Shown in pieces: positions 1-8,368 of a DNA stretch of 64,000 bases. A model generated the notes under the pieces. The model searched no databases, was not told the origin of the DNA, and saw only the letters and a list, made by a program, of their open reading frames with translations. The translations under genes and the position numbers were made by a program. The number at the start of each line of letters is the position of its first letter. The stretch's first letter is position 1. The stretch comes from Rivularia sp. PCC 7116. GTDB lineage: Bacteria; Cyanobacteriota; Cyanobacteriia; Cyanobacteriales; Nostocaceae. The DNA is taken from contig NC_019678.1 of the NCBI RefSeq assembly GCF_000316665.1, forward strand, positions 1,798,001 to 1,862,000. The letters are read 5' to 3'.

Positions 1-487
1 TTACAGTTGCAGCAGCAGTACCATAAGCAGCATCTGTTAAAACTCTACCCGTACTAGCACCTCTTTTGATTGTTTCTTTATTAGTAACTACCGCAGAAGT
101 TGCATCGATATTCTGCTTGTTACCGTCGGGGAAAACTAACTCTCTAGCAACAAATTGAGAACCTTTTTCACCGTTGAAAGTTGCTGGTTCTAATCTGCCT
201 ACAAGTTCGCTACCACGAGGGATTAATATGTTACGCTCGCTATCAATAATATTTCTGGCAACTGTTAAAGTTAAATCAGAAGTTTCATCAGGTGTAACAA
301 CAACTTTTTCTTTGTCAAAAGTAACAGGAAGTGTCACACCTTCAGGAATAGAAACCCTTCTTGATTGTCCAAAAATAGCTTGTGCGGTAGCAGGGGTTGA
401 TATCAAGATAGGTGCAGCCGCAGCAGTTGTAATGCTTAATGCCAAAAATGCAGCGGTTCCAGATTTCCAACGATGAAAGCCAGTCAT
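1..487 (-). CDS. Secreted protein with signal peptide, TrbI/VirB10-like (3' end outside window)
   Basis: The reading frame starts at an ATG at 487 and is still open at base 1, so only about 162 N-terminal residues are seen. The first ~35 residues form a signal peptide: a basic start, an Ala/Thr/Leu-rich core and a likely cleavage after ATAQA. The rest is beta-rich and includes NILIPRGSELVGRLEP and FVARELVFPDGNKQNID, which recall the C-terminal beta domain of TrbI/VirB10-like proteins. A Gly/Ala-rich stretch (TDAAYGTAAAT) begins at the window edge. I infer an exported envelope protein. The TrbI resemblance is weak and no conjugation genes are nearby. Confidence 0.7.
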   Translation of the reverse strand, partial: MTGFHRWKSGTAAFLALSITTAAAAPILISTPATAQAIFGQSRRVSIPEGVTLPVTFDKEKVVVTPDETSDLTLTVARNIIDSERNILIPRGSELVGRLEPATFNGEKGSQFVARELVFPDGNKQNIDATSAVVTNKETIKRGASTGRVLTDAAYGTAAATV

Positions 488-1125
488 AAGAGAATTCCTT
501 TAGTCTTGAGACTTTATGTTATGACGCGAAGATAATAATTTTGTTTCTAAATTGTTTCTAAAAAATATTAAGTTGGGGCTAGGGCATTACGGATTGGGCA
601 TGGGGTATTGAGAATTTTGCAAAATCATTGTTGAGATTCCACAAGAATATTTCAACAGGTAGAATTTATAATATTAAGTCTTTTGCTGACGCTATATTTT
701 TGACATTGTTCCTATATTTTTATGTAGTCTTTTTTATTTTTTTGCTATTAAAAAACCTAGTGTTTTGAAAAATAGATTCCAGCCGAATGAAAGGCGATCG
801 CCTTTTATGACAAGCTTCACCAAAAAAAGGGTTCAATATCTAGGGTTTGCTGAAAAAGTTTTTTTTGACAAGGGCAGGGGGAAACAAGATTGTATTTCCT
901 CACAAGTTGACTAAAAGTGCAAAGACGTTAAGCCAGCAGGTATCATAAGGGCAGCACTTGAAACAGAGAAAAAGCCTTAAAACCCTTACGTGGTAAAGCT
1001 AATAATTTTATTCAGCAAGCCCTATCTAAATAACCAGCATGTCAACCCACAGCAGTTTCTATTGCACCACCGAAATAATTGAAAAAACTATTTTTTTAGA
1101 TTTATAGTTACGATAAGAATATTTT
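488..1125. other. Intergenic region with palindromic HIP1 site
   Basis: 638 bases without a convincing gene. It contains a HIP1 octamer inside a longer palindrome at about 790-808 (AAAGGCGATCGCCTTTT), which could also act as a hairpin. The rest is AT-rich with no recognised gene remnant. Confidence 0.5.
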
Positions 1126-2166
1126 TCAGCTGCTGATTACAGCATCCAATAGCTTATCCCCACCAAATCTGATTGCATCAGTACAGGGTAATCCGGTTTC
1201 TGATTCTATGAGTGAAATTGCTTTTTTTGCCCGATCATCATCAAAGTTACGGGTATTTAAAGCAATTCCAACTACAGGTACCGGCGCGAAAGCACCAGCA
1301 GCACTAGCAACCATTTCATATAGTTTAATCACTTCTGCTAAAGGCGGAATTGGCACTCCTTCAACGACTTGATTTTGTCCTAAACGATGTGCCAAAATCA
1401 TTTGAGTCGGTTGAGAGCCGCGTATCAAGGGTAATGTTGCTGTAGAGCTTGGATGTAGTAAAGAACCTTGCCCTTCAATGTGTAAGATATCGTAATTTTT
1501 ACCGTAGCGCATGACAACTTGTTCTACTGCACCCGCGGCAAAATCGACTCGCACTGAATCTAAAGCCACGCCATCACCTTCTAACATCAAACCTGTTTGC
1601 CCTGTTGCGATGAACTTGGTACGCAAACCACGCAATCGAGACGAACGATTTAACTCTAAACTGGCGGACATTTTACCAACTGCCATATCGGTTCCTACAG
1701 TTAGAACCCGCTTGCAGGATAGGTTTCTGGCTGCCAGTCTACATACACCTATATTAGATGGCTCTTTGCGAACATCCCAAATTAACTGCCCCGGTTTCAG
1801 CAGCGTCTTCAATTCAGGACTTTTACCCAAAGGAGTATGCAAACCATTCATGATTGACATTCCCCCCACCAAGGCATCTTTAATTTCGTGCCAGTAATCA
1901 TCCGGTAAACTGCCACCTTTGGGAGCAATGCCAATTACTAAAACCTGGGGTTTAAATTGCAGCGCATCTTTTACAGAGGCAGCAATTGGCACATCACGTT
2001 TAATACCCGTTAATTCCTCTAAAGACTCTCCCGAAGAGTCCCGATCTATAGCAACAACTATTGGCGCATCACTATAGCGTAATAAAGACAACCCAGTTTT
2101 ACCATGAGTTCCGCGAATTCCCTCATGTAATAAAATCGCAATTTTTTGATTAAGCGGCAAACGCAC
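1126..2166 (-). CDS. DUF1611 family P-loop protein (DgcN-like)
   Basis: 346 residues, the usual length for DUF1611. The N-terminal part is Rossmann-like and the central part carries a P-loop-like motif, VGTDMAVGKMS, near residue 157. Its start overlaps the 3' end of the upstream epimerase-like gene by 17 bases on the same strand, so the two are probably translationally coupled. In proteobacteria and haloarchaea the same pairing (DgcN with the enolase-superfamily DgcA) has been linked to D-glutamate catabolism through N-acetyl-glutamate. Whether the cyanobacterial pair does this or works on murein-derived dipeptides is not shown by the sequence. Family assignment is firm, substrate is not. Confidence 0.85.
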   Translation of the reverse strand: MRLPLNQKIAILLHEGIRGTHGKTGLSLLRYSDAPIVVAIDRDSSGESLEELTGIKRDVPIAASVKDALQFKPQVLVIGIAPKGGSLPDDYWHEIKDALVGGMSIMNGLHTPLGKSPELKTLLKPGQLIWDVRKEPSNIGVCRLAARNLSCKRVLTVGTDMAVGKMSASLELNRSSRLRGLRTKFIATGQTGLMLEGDGVALDSVRVDFAAGAVEQVVMRYGKNYDILHIEGQGSLLHPSSTATLPLIRGSQPTQMILAHRLGQNQVVEGVPIPPLAEVIKLYEMVASAAGAFAPVPVVGIALNTRNFDDDRAKKAISLIESETGLPCTDAIRFGGDKLLDAVISS

Positions 2167-3202
2167 TCCGTTTTACTCCCAACCCTGGTAAATTATTTGG
2201 TAAAATTTTTCCTTCCTGAATAAATGCACCCGTAAAGGGATCGTTAATTAAATTCAGGTGGCTATCTAAGTCTAAATAATCGGCTAATGGTGACAATTGT
2301 GCGAGAGCGGTATTTGCGATCGCGCTATCAGAATAGCAACCAAACATTACCTGTAAACCGTAAGCGCGGGCTGTATGTATCATCCGCATTGCCTCGGTTA
2401 ACCCTCCCGATTTCATCAGCTTGATATTAACACCATCAGCGCATTTTGCAAGACGAGGAATATCGGCACTAGTAAAGCAGCTTTCATCAACAAAAATAGG
2501 TAGAGGAGATGACTTTTTAAGTTCAATCAAACTTTGCTCTTGTCCTCTTGCTAAAGGCTGCTCAACATACTTTACACCTATATCCGCAAGTGTAAAGCAT
2601 ATCTTTCGGGCATCTTCTAAATTCCAGCCACCGTTTGCATCTACATACAAATCCGGGATGGGAGCTTCTTGACGTACAGCATCAAGCATTTGTTTGTCTG
2701 CTTCAATACCGTCAGGGCTGCCTAGCTTTACTTTTAACATTTTTACATCCATAAATTGCAGCCAATCTCTTACCCTGTTTCTGGCAGCTTCGGGAGAACT
2801 AATGCCGATAGTTACGGAAACCGGCTTGATAGCGCTTCTATCAAGTCCCCAAATTTGCCATAAAGGTAAACCCGCACGTTTTCCCATCCAATCGTGTAAG
2901 GCTGTATCGATGGCGGCTTTAGCAGCAGAAGGGATTTGTGCTTTAACTAAAAGTTGTTCGACTTGCTGACGCTGTAGCGGATGCTTTTCTTGTAAACTAG
3001 GGGCAATTTGCAGTATAGATTGTTGAATAACCTCGGTAGATTGGGGATAATTGCCGATGCTGAATGGTGATGCTTCTCCCCAACCTTCGATACCATCTTC
3101 TGATATTTTTACCCATACATTTGTTGTTGTTGCAGTGGTACCGCGACTTATTGTTAAAGGAAAGCGTTTGTTAACTGTAAATAATTCTAGTTCGATTTGC
3201 AT
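2150..3202 (-). CDS. Enolase-superfamily dipeptide epimerase (L-Ala-D/L-Glu epimerase-like)
   Basis: Muconate-cycloisomerase subgroup of the enolase superfamily. Visible catalytic features are the KxK pair in MLKVKLGS, the metal ligands in DANGGW, VEQPL and VDES, and the distal lysine in NIKLMKSGG. I start it at the ATG at 3202 (MQIELELF), because the eight codons further upstream lie in a GGGCATG-type intergenic repeat. The length is then about 350 residues, normal for the family. Known members epimerise Ala-Glu dipeptides from murein recycling; the DgcA branch acts on N-acetyl-glutamate. The overlap with the DUF1611 gene points to a shared pathway. Confidence 0.88.
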   Translation of the reverse strand: MQIELELFTVNKRFPLTISRGTTATTTNVWVKISEDGIEGWGEASPFSIGNYPQSTEVIQQSILQIAPSLQEKHPLQRQQVEQLLVKAQIPSAAKAAIDTALHDWMGKRAGLPLWQIWGLDRSAIKPVSVTIGISSPEAARNRVRDWLQFMDVKMLKVKLGSPDGIEADKQMLDAVRQEAPIPDLYVDANGGWNLEDARKICFTLADIGVKYVEQPLARGQEQSLIELKKSSPLPIFVDESCFTSADIPRLAKCADGVNIKLMKSGGLTEAMRMIHTARAYGLQVMFGCYSDSAIANTALAQLSPLADYLDLDSHLNLINDPFTGAFIQEGKILPNNLPGLGVKRSAFAA

Positions 3203-3210
3203 AATGGTAA

Positions 3211-3241
3211 ATTGGGCATGGGGCATAGGGCATGGGGTATT
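3211..3241. repeat. Short tandem heptamer repeat (GGGCATG type)
   Basis: Imperfect tandem copies of GGGCATG/GGGCATA just upstream of the epimerase-like gene. The same unit recurs in many spacers of this window (12.46-12.5, 47.02-47.08, 48.84-48.88 and 60.55-60.59 kb), so it is a dispersed short tandem repeat and not coding. Confidence 0.8.
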
Positions 3242-3442
3242 GATTTTAATACTCCAATTTTTAGTTTATTATGAATATGATTTGTATTATAAAGAATAAT
3301 ATTTCAATGCAATATTTGTTGAATATAATAAATATGCAAAAAATAATCGGTAGCAGGATAAGATTAATGATTTAATTGTTCTTAAATGTGTCAGATCAAT
3401 CTTTTCTAAAATATATCTTTGTCCTTTAAACCCGAACCTATT

Positions 3443-3991
3443 ATGGCTAGCTTAGAGAAGTGGAATATTTTGCAATCAGAAATGGCATTAAACCATCCTT
3501 GGTGTAAAGTCAGGCGAGATAAAATAGAATTACCTAATGGAGAAGTCGTTGATGATTATTTTGTATATGTTCGACCAGATGTCGCGATTATTTTACCAAT
3601 TACCATCAATCAAGAAGTTGTTTTTGTGAAGCAGTATAGACATGCAATAAGTGATTTTTTTATTGAACTTCCTGCCGGTGGTTTTAATCCAGAACAAGAA
3701 AGCGGTGAATTTGCTGCTCTAAGGGAGCTTGAAGAGGAAACTGGTTATGTTGCTTCATCTGTTAAGAAGATAGTAACTTTTTATGATAAACCCAGTAAAG
3801 ATACCAATCAATTACATTTGTTTATTGCAGAGAACGTTACAAAAATAGGAAAAAGGAAGCTAGATATTACAGAAGAAATAGAAGTAATATTAATTCCTGT
3901 AGATAAAATCTTAGAAAAAATAGTTAAAGGCGAAATTTGCGTAGCTGGTACTGTTGCAGCTTTATTTCTAGGATTAAAGTTCATTAAATAG
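3443..3991 (+). CDS. Nudix hydrolase (ADP-ribose pyrophosphatase-like)
   Basis: About 182 residues. A complete Nudix box is visible, GFNPEQESGEFAALRELEEE followed by TGY, matching GX5EX7REUXEEXGU with all Mg-binding glutamates. The N-terminal beta strands and FVKQYRH-type segment resemble ADP-ribose pyrophosphatases, which cleave ADP-ribose to AMP and ribose 5-phosphate. An in-frame TTG lies at 3419, but the ATG at 3443 (MASLEKW) is the more natural start. A hairpin terminator follows directly. Substrate is inferred from family resemblance only. Confidence 0.85.
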   Translation: MASLEKWNILQSEMALNHPWCKVRRDKIELPNGEVVDDYFVYVRPDVAIILPITINQEVVFVKQYRHAISDFFIELPAGGFNPEQESGEFAALRELEEETGYVASSVKKIVTFYDKPSKDTNQLHLFIAENVTKIGKRKLDITEEIEVILIPVDKILEKIVKGEICVAGTVAALFLGLKFIK

Positions 3992-3995
3992 CAAA

Positions 3996-4022
3996 AAAAG
4001 TGCTGGTAAATATAGCACTTTT
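3996..4022 (+). terminator. Hairpin terminator after the Nudix gene
   Basis: A perfect 9-bp stem (AAAAGTGCT / AGCACTTTT) with a 9-base loop begins 5 bases after the stop codon. The A-run before and T-run after it would allow function on both strands. Confidence 0.7.
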
Positions 4023-4202
4023 GCTTGGAATTTAATACAAAAATAATCTCATTTAACCTCACCCCTTCTCCTCTCGTTAATAAGGAGAAGGATGTCCATA
4101 CAACGGAGTCAGTTTTCAATATTGTCATAGCTTTTTAGAGTTGAGTAAATACAGATTTTTAAATAAAAATTAGTACAAGTAAGTGAACAAAAATATTTAC
4201 CG

Positions 4203-4278
4203 TCATTGCGAGCGAAGCGAGGCAATCTCAGCTCTTGCGGTTGCTTCGTTTCACTTCGTTTAACTCGCAATAACAATG
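4203..4278. repeat. REP-like palindromic repeat
   Basis: A GC-richer island in AT-rich spacer. It begins CATTGCGAGCGAAGCGAGG and ends with the imperfect inverted partner (TTGCTTCG...CTCGCAATAACAATG), so it can fold into a long hairpin. A related core (CATTACGAGCGACAGCGAAG) occurs inside the inverted-repeat element at 50833-51016. This looks like a dispersed non-coding repeat. Confidence 0.65.
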
Positions 4279-4390
4279 TGTAATTAATTATGTTTAACTA
4301 CTTAAATAATTCCCGTATTTGCACTATACAAAGACGGGATAAATTAGCTATTTTTTAACTTGCCAACGTAAATATTAAACCAAAATTTTA

Positions 4391-5314
4391 CTATACTCGC
4401 CACTGTTGCAAAATATAGTTGTAAAAAGCTTCCTTATCTACTTTATCCATTACAGAAACTTTTCTTCCTCCAGAAACAATTTTTGTTCTTCCTTGACTTT
4501 TGCCATCGGTAATTATTTCTGTTTCTATTTGTTTTAATTCAAAAAACTCTGGTTTTGCTAAATAAGCTGTTGCTAATACATCCCAAAAATAATAATCTTG
4601 AGGAATGACTAAGGCATAACATTGTCCGGCTAAATCTGATACTGGATAGTTTCTTTGTTTACCCATTTTTTGCACAATTTCTGATGTTACCGGAACGTTA
4701 TTAGTAATATCTAAAGGACACATAATAATTTCTATTTGGCTATCCCATATCCGTGCGACTGAAATCGGGTCCCAGTAAGCATTCCACTCTGCGGAACCAT
4801 CTTGTCCTGGTTCCCAGTTTTTCTCGACGTTACCGGGAACGTTTAACGCTCCTCCCATCCATACAATGCGTTTGATATTTTTTTCTATATGTGGTGCTTT
4901 TTGTAACGCGGTTGCAATATTACTCAAAGGACCGGTTGCCATAATTGTTACGGGTTCGGAAGCTGATTCGAGTACTTTTACCGTAAAATATTCTCCAGCC
5001 TCCGTAACCAAGGGTGTGGTGATGGTTTCTTGTTGATTAAGTATGGGGAAATGATCGACTACAAAAGAATCGCGACGGTAAAGGTTGGGAAAAGGATTAA
5101 CACCGCGTACTTTACTTTCTGCCACCGGAATATCTGAAAATCCCATTAAGTCCAGAATTTTTCGAGTAGCATTGACTGCTGGTTGTGCGTAGCAATCAGC
5201 CGCAGTTACTACTACTCCCAGGGGTTGGACATTATCCATAGTCATCAGCAACATAGTTGCCAAATAATCATCCACACCGCCATCATGATCCATCAATACC
5301 AGTTGTTTAGACAT
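4391..5314 (-). CDS. Inosine-uridine preferring nucleoside hydrolase family protein
   Basis: 307 residues, normal family length. The N-terminal Ca2+-binding signature DHDGGVDDYLAT (D9, D11, D15, D16) is intact, and MATGPLSNIATAL is the usual central motif. These enzymes hydrolyse the N-glycosidic bond of ribonucleosides to base plus ribose. In the C-terminal active-site region, where many members have a His-Asp pair, this protein reads FWDVLATAYL, so the histidine seems to be replaced by Trp; substrate preference may differ. Cytosine deaminase and ribokinase, which could use its products, lie on the same strand within 4 kb. Confidence 0.88.
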   Translation of the reverse strand: MSKQLVLMDHDGGVDDYLATMLLMTMDNVQPLGVVVTAADCYAQPAVNATRKILDLMGFSDIPVAESKVRGVNPFPNLYRRDSFVVDHFPILNQQETITTPLVTEAGEYFTVKVLESASEPVTIMATGPLSNIATALQKAPHIEKNIKRIVWMGGALNVPGNVEKNWEPGQDGSAEWNAYWDPISVARIWDSQIEIIMCPLDITNNVPVTSEIVQKMGKQRNYPVSDLAGQCYALVIPQDYYFWDVLATAYLAKPEFFELKQIETEIITDGKSQGRTKIVSGGRKVSVMDKVDKEAFYNYILQQWRV

Positions 5315-5418
5315 TCGGATTCCCTCAACCCAAAAGCAGGGCTATATGTAAGTCGTTGAGAACCTTTTAATTTGTATCACGTAAGATGTATTCTGTACTA
5401 AAAATTATTGAGGAAATT

Positions 5419-5802
5419 ATGGGTAATACCGTTAACGAGCCTGCTTTAGTTGCTGAATTAACAAAATTGTATATGAAGTATGAAGCGGCTTTATGTAGTA
5501 ACAATACAGATGTGCTGGATGGATTCTTCTGGGATTCTGCGGATGTGGTTAGATTTGGATTAAATGAAAATCAATATGGTGCTGAAGATATTCGAGCTTT
5601 TCGCAATTCACGCCCTGGTTTTAAATTAGAACGAGAAATCATTAATTTAAAGGTGGTTACTTTTGGTGAAGATAGTGCAGCAGTCACTCTGGAATTTCGT
5701 CGTTTGGTGAATGGTGAAGAGCGTTTTGGTAGGCAAAGTCAAATGTGGCAGCGTTTTTCAGAAGGTTGGAAAGTTGTTTCTGCTCATGTTTCTTTTTTGT
5801 AG
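5419..5802 (+). CDS. AtzH/HpxZ-like (DUF3225) small protein
   Basis: 127 residues from the ATG at 5419, chosen because GAGGA stands five bases upstream and because family members begin with a motif like NxPxVVAEL...YEAAL, seen here as VNEPALVAELTKLYMKYEAA. An in-frame ATG at 5386 would add 11 residues. The single domain is of the SnoaL/NTF2 type (cone-like alpha+beta fold), with the family segment ADVVRFG...YGAEDIRAFR. Relatives sit with oxalurate, allantoin or s-triazine degradation genes. Here it diverges from the nucleoside hydrolase, which suggests a role in nitrogen-compound catabolism. The precise function is unknown. Confidence 0.8.
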   Translation: MGNTVNEPALVAELTKLYMKYEAALCSNNTDVLDGFFWDSADVVRFGLNENQYGAEDIRAFRNSRPGFKLEREIINLKVVTFGEDSAAVTLEFRRLVNGEERFGRQSQMWQRFSEGWKVVSAHVSFL

Positions 5803-5943
5803 GGTATTGAGCATTGGGCATAGAAAGTAGGAGTAGGTTGATTTAGACGCACTAACAACTATAGTTTTTGAAGAATAATCTATATTTTGTCTAACACAAC
5901 CTACTAACTGGGTTTCTAACAACTCCGTGTAATCTCTACAAAA

Positions 5944-6540
5944 CTATTGTTCAGCAGGATTGAATGGTAAAGAAGAATGATGTAAGTCAATCAGCAGCTT
6001 GCCATCTTTGTTTCTGCGATAACCAAAGGTATATTCAACTTTCGTTTCTTTACCAGTATTCGCATCGGTAAAATAGTAATTTCCCATAGCTACGGCATCA
6101 CTACAACCAAGGCTGACTCCGGCGTTTTCAAATCTGACTTTACTCCAAGGTTGAAGTGCAAAACCACTGTCTTCAGCAATTTTACCTTTGACGAAGTAAG
6201 ATACAGCATCTTCTTCTGTTAAACGAAATTGTCCTTCTGAAGCTTTTGTGGGTTTAAATAAAACTGTACCTTCGTCATAACCGTATAAGTTGTCAACAGT
6301 ATTTGCTGCTACGGTTTCATAGTCTCCTTTATTTTTATATGCTTTACCAATTTCAACAATCGCATTACCCCAAGTTTCTTGAGCATCTGTAACATCTTTT
6401 TTGGTAATACAATTATTTGAATTATTTGAAGCTTCTGAATCCACATTATTTGCTGAAGATGCATTCTCATTGCAAGAGGCAGCAAAAATACTTGCCGAAA
6501 CCAATACCGATGTCAATGCTACCAATTTCAATAATTTCAT
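5944..6540 (-). CDS. Putative lipoprotein with SnoaL-like C-terminal domain
   Basis: About 198 residues from the ATG at 6540 (MKLLKLVALTS). The start carries a lipoprotein signal peptide with a lipobox ending FAASC, followed by a Ser/Asn-rich linker. The rest resembles the SnoaL/CaMKII-association fold: a helix with ITKKDVTDAQETWGNAIVEIG, then beta strands ending YTFGYRRNKDGKLLIDLHHSS. Similar cyanobacterial proteins are sometimes labelled phosphoribosyl-AMP cyclohydrolase, but I see no cyclohydrolase metal motif. Probably a membrane-anchored binding protein of unknown ligand. Confidence 0.75.
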   Translation of the reverse strand: MKLLKLVALTSVLVSASIFAASCNENASSANNVDSEASNNSNNCITKKDVTDAQETWGNAIVEIGKAYKNKGDYETVAANTVDNLYGYDEGTVLFKPTKASEGQFRLTEEDAVSYFVKGKIAEDSGFALQPWSKVRFENAGVSLGCSDAVAMGNYYFTDANTGKETKVEYTFGYRRNKDGKLLIDLHHSSLPFNPAEQ

Positions 6541-6812
6541 GCTCTTTTGTTGAATTATTTTTTTTGAAAGAAAATTTTTCAAAGCTACATACAACTTTGA
6601 GAAATTAAAACGAGTTAAAACAAGAATAATTATTTCATCAAGTTGACCATCATAACCTTGATTATTCTTACTGTAATCATAGATAAAAGTCTATAGATTA
6701 TCTTGTTTTATGGTTTGTAGTTGCGCTTGAGCGCCTCTTATCGGAAGCGAGTACAGCGCTACTGCGAACATATTTTGATTCATAACGAATGAAGCTAAGA
6801 AGAATAGTAAAC

Positions 6813-8126
6813 CTACAACACTTTAGATAACGAAACAGATTTTTCTAGTACAGGGGCATTTTGTGTTACTCCTGTTAATGAAAAATTAGTGGCTGCTGGT
6901 GTAGTTGAAGCAATAATTTTTCCTTGGGAAATCACGTAGCGTGGTTGAATGCGAGTACGAACAGCATCATAGTAATCCTTTGCGTCTAAAACAATTAAAG
7001 ATGCAGGTTTACCAACTTCAATACCGTATTTATTTTCTAGATTTAATGTCTTAGCTCCATTGCCTGTAACCATTCGATAACAAGCATTAACTTCATCGCG
7101 CCCAGTCATGTGACAAATATGTACTCCCATATGAGCCACATCTAACATACTTCCCGTACCTAAACTATACCAGGGGTCTTGAACGCAGTCGTGACCAAAA
7201 CTGATATTCAAATCATTTTGCCATAGCTCCTTAACGCGGGTGACTCCCCGGCGCTTGGGATAAGTATCCGCACGTCCTTGTAAGGTAATATTAATCAACG
7301 GATTGGCGATAAAATTAATTTGGGCGCGTTGTAGAAAACCCATCAATTTAAACGCATAGGCATTATTATAAGAGCCAAAAGCAGTTGTATGGCTGGCTGT
7401 AACTCTACTACCATTTTTTTGACGAATAGCCTCAGCCGTAACAACTTCTAAAAACCGCGATTGCTCGTCATCAATTTCGTCGCAATGGATATCAATTAAA
7501 CGATTATATTTTTCTGCTAATTCAAATATTCTTTGTATCGAGCGAACACCATCTTCCCTGGTTAATTCATAATGGGGGATTCCTCCTACCGCATCCGCAC
7601 CCATTTCTAAAGCTTTTTCCAGTAAAACCTCATTTTTTTGATGCGAATAAATCCCATCTTGGGGAAATGCAACTACCTGCACCGTCATCCAATCTTTGAC
7701 TTCATCCCGTAATTCCAATAAAGCCTGTAGCGCAATTAAATTTGGTTCGCTGACATCTGCGTGAGTTCTGACAAATAATATACCTTGAGCCGCTTGCTCT
7801 TTCAACATTGTGAGAGCGCGGTTTTTCACATCTTCGATAGTGATTTGCCGCTTGCGATCGCCCCAAATCTGAATTCCTTCAAACAGTGTCCCACTCTCGT
7901 TCCAACGGGGTTCTCCCGCAGTTAAAACCGAATCTAAATGAATATGCGATTCAACGAAAGGAGGAGAAATTAATTTTCCTGATAAATCAATTTCTTGAGC
8001 CGCAGATTCCGTTAAATTAGGCGAAATTGCGGTAATTTGACCATCTTTAATCGCAATATCTACAGTTTCGCTTTCTTCAGTATTAAATGAAACTACTCTA
8101 CCCTGACGTAGGATTAAATCAGTCAT
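6813..8126 (-). CDS. codA: Cytosine deaminase (amidohydrolase superfamily)
   Basis: 437 residues, close to the family norm. Metal-site motifs are visible in order: HIH (H61, H63), the IDIHCDEIDDEQSRF region with His and Glu, an ASHTTAF histidine, and SFGHDCVQDPWY with the terminal Asp. This pattern is that of CodA-type cytosine deaminase, which converts cytosine to uracil plus ammonia in the cytoplasm. Some relatives deaminate isocytosine or creatinine-like compounds, so substrate is probable, not certain. Ribokinase (240 bases upstream) and nucleoside hydrolase on the same strand support a salvage role. Confidence 0.85.
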   Translation of the reverse strand: MTDLILRQGRVVSFNTEESETVDIAIKDGQITAISPNLTESAAQEIDLSGKLISPPFVESHIHLDSVLTAGEPRWNESGTLFEGIQIWGDRKRQITIEDVKNRALTMLKEQAAQGILFVRTHADVSEPNLIALQALLELRDEVKDWMTVQVVAFPQDGIYSHQKNEVLLEKALEMGADAVGGIPHYELTREDGVRSIQRIFELAEKYNRLIDIHCDEIDDEQSRFLEVVTAEAIRQKNGSRVTASHTTAFGSYNNAYAFKLMGFLQRAQINFIANPLINITLQGRADTYPKRRGVTRVKELWQNDLNISFGHDCVQDPWYSLGTGSMLDVAHMGVHICHMTGRDEVNACYRMVTGNGAKTLNLENKYGIEVGKPASLIVLDAKDYYDAVRTRIQPRYVISQGKIIASTTPAATNFSLTGVTQNAPVLEKSVSLSKVL

Positions 8127-8368
8127 GGTTTTTTATTAGTTTTTTATTCAATATTATATGTGGGAGATGGGGGAGAAAAGGGAGGGAGAGGGGGGAGAAA
8201 AAAATAACTATTAAATATCTTCAAGGGTAAGAGCGAAGACGGATGAATCAGCAAGTAGAGATTCGGCAACAGCAGCATCAATTCCCAAAAGATGTAGGGC
8301 TAATTTTATCAAAAGAACTTTTCATAGAATAATTACCAATTACCTATTACCAATTACCTATTAAGATT

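Noticed and set aside
5944-6540. Phosphoribosyl-AMP cyclohydrolase
   Set aside because: The label is used for similar proteins, but the cyclohydrolase metal motifs are missing and a lipoprotein signal is present.
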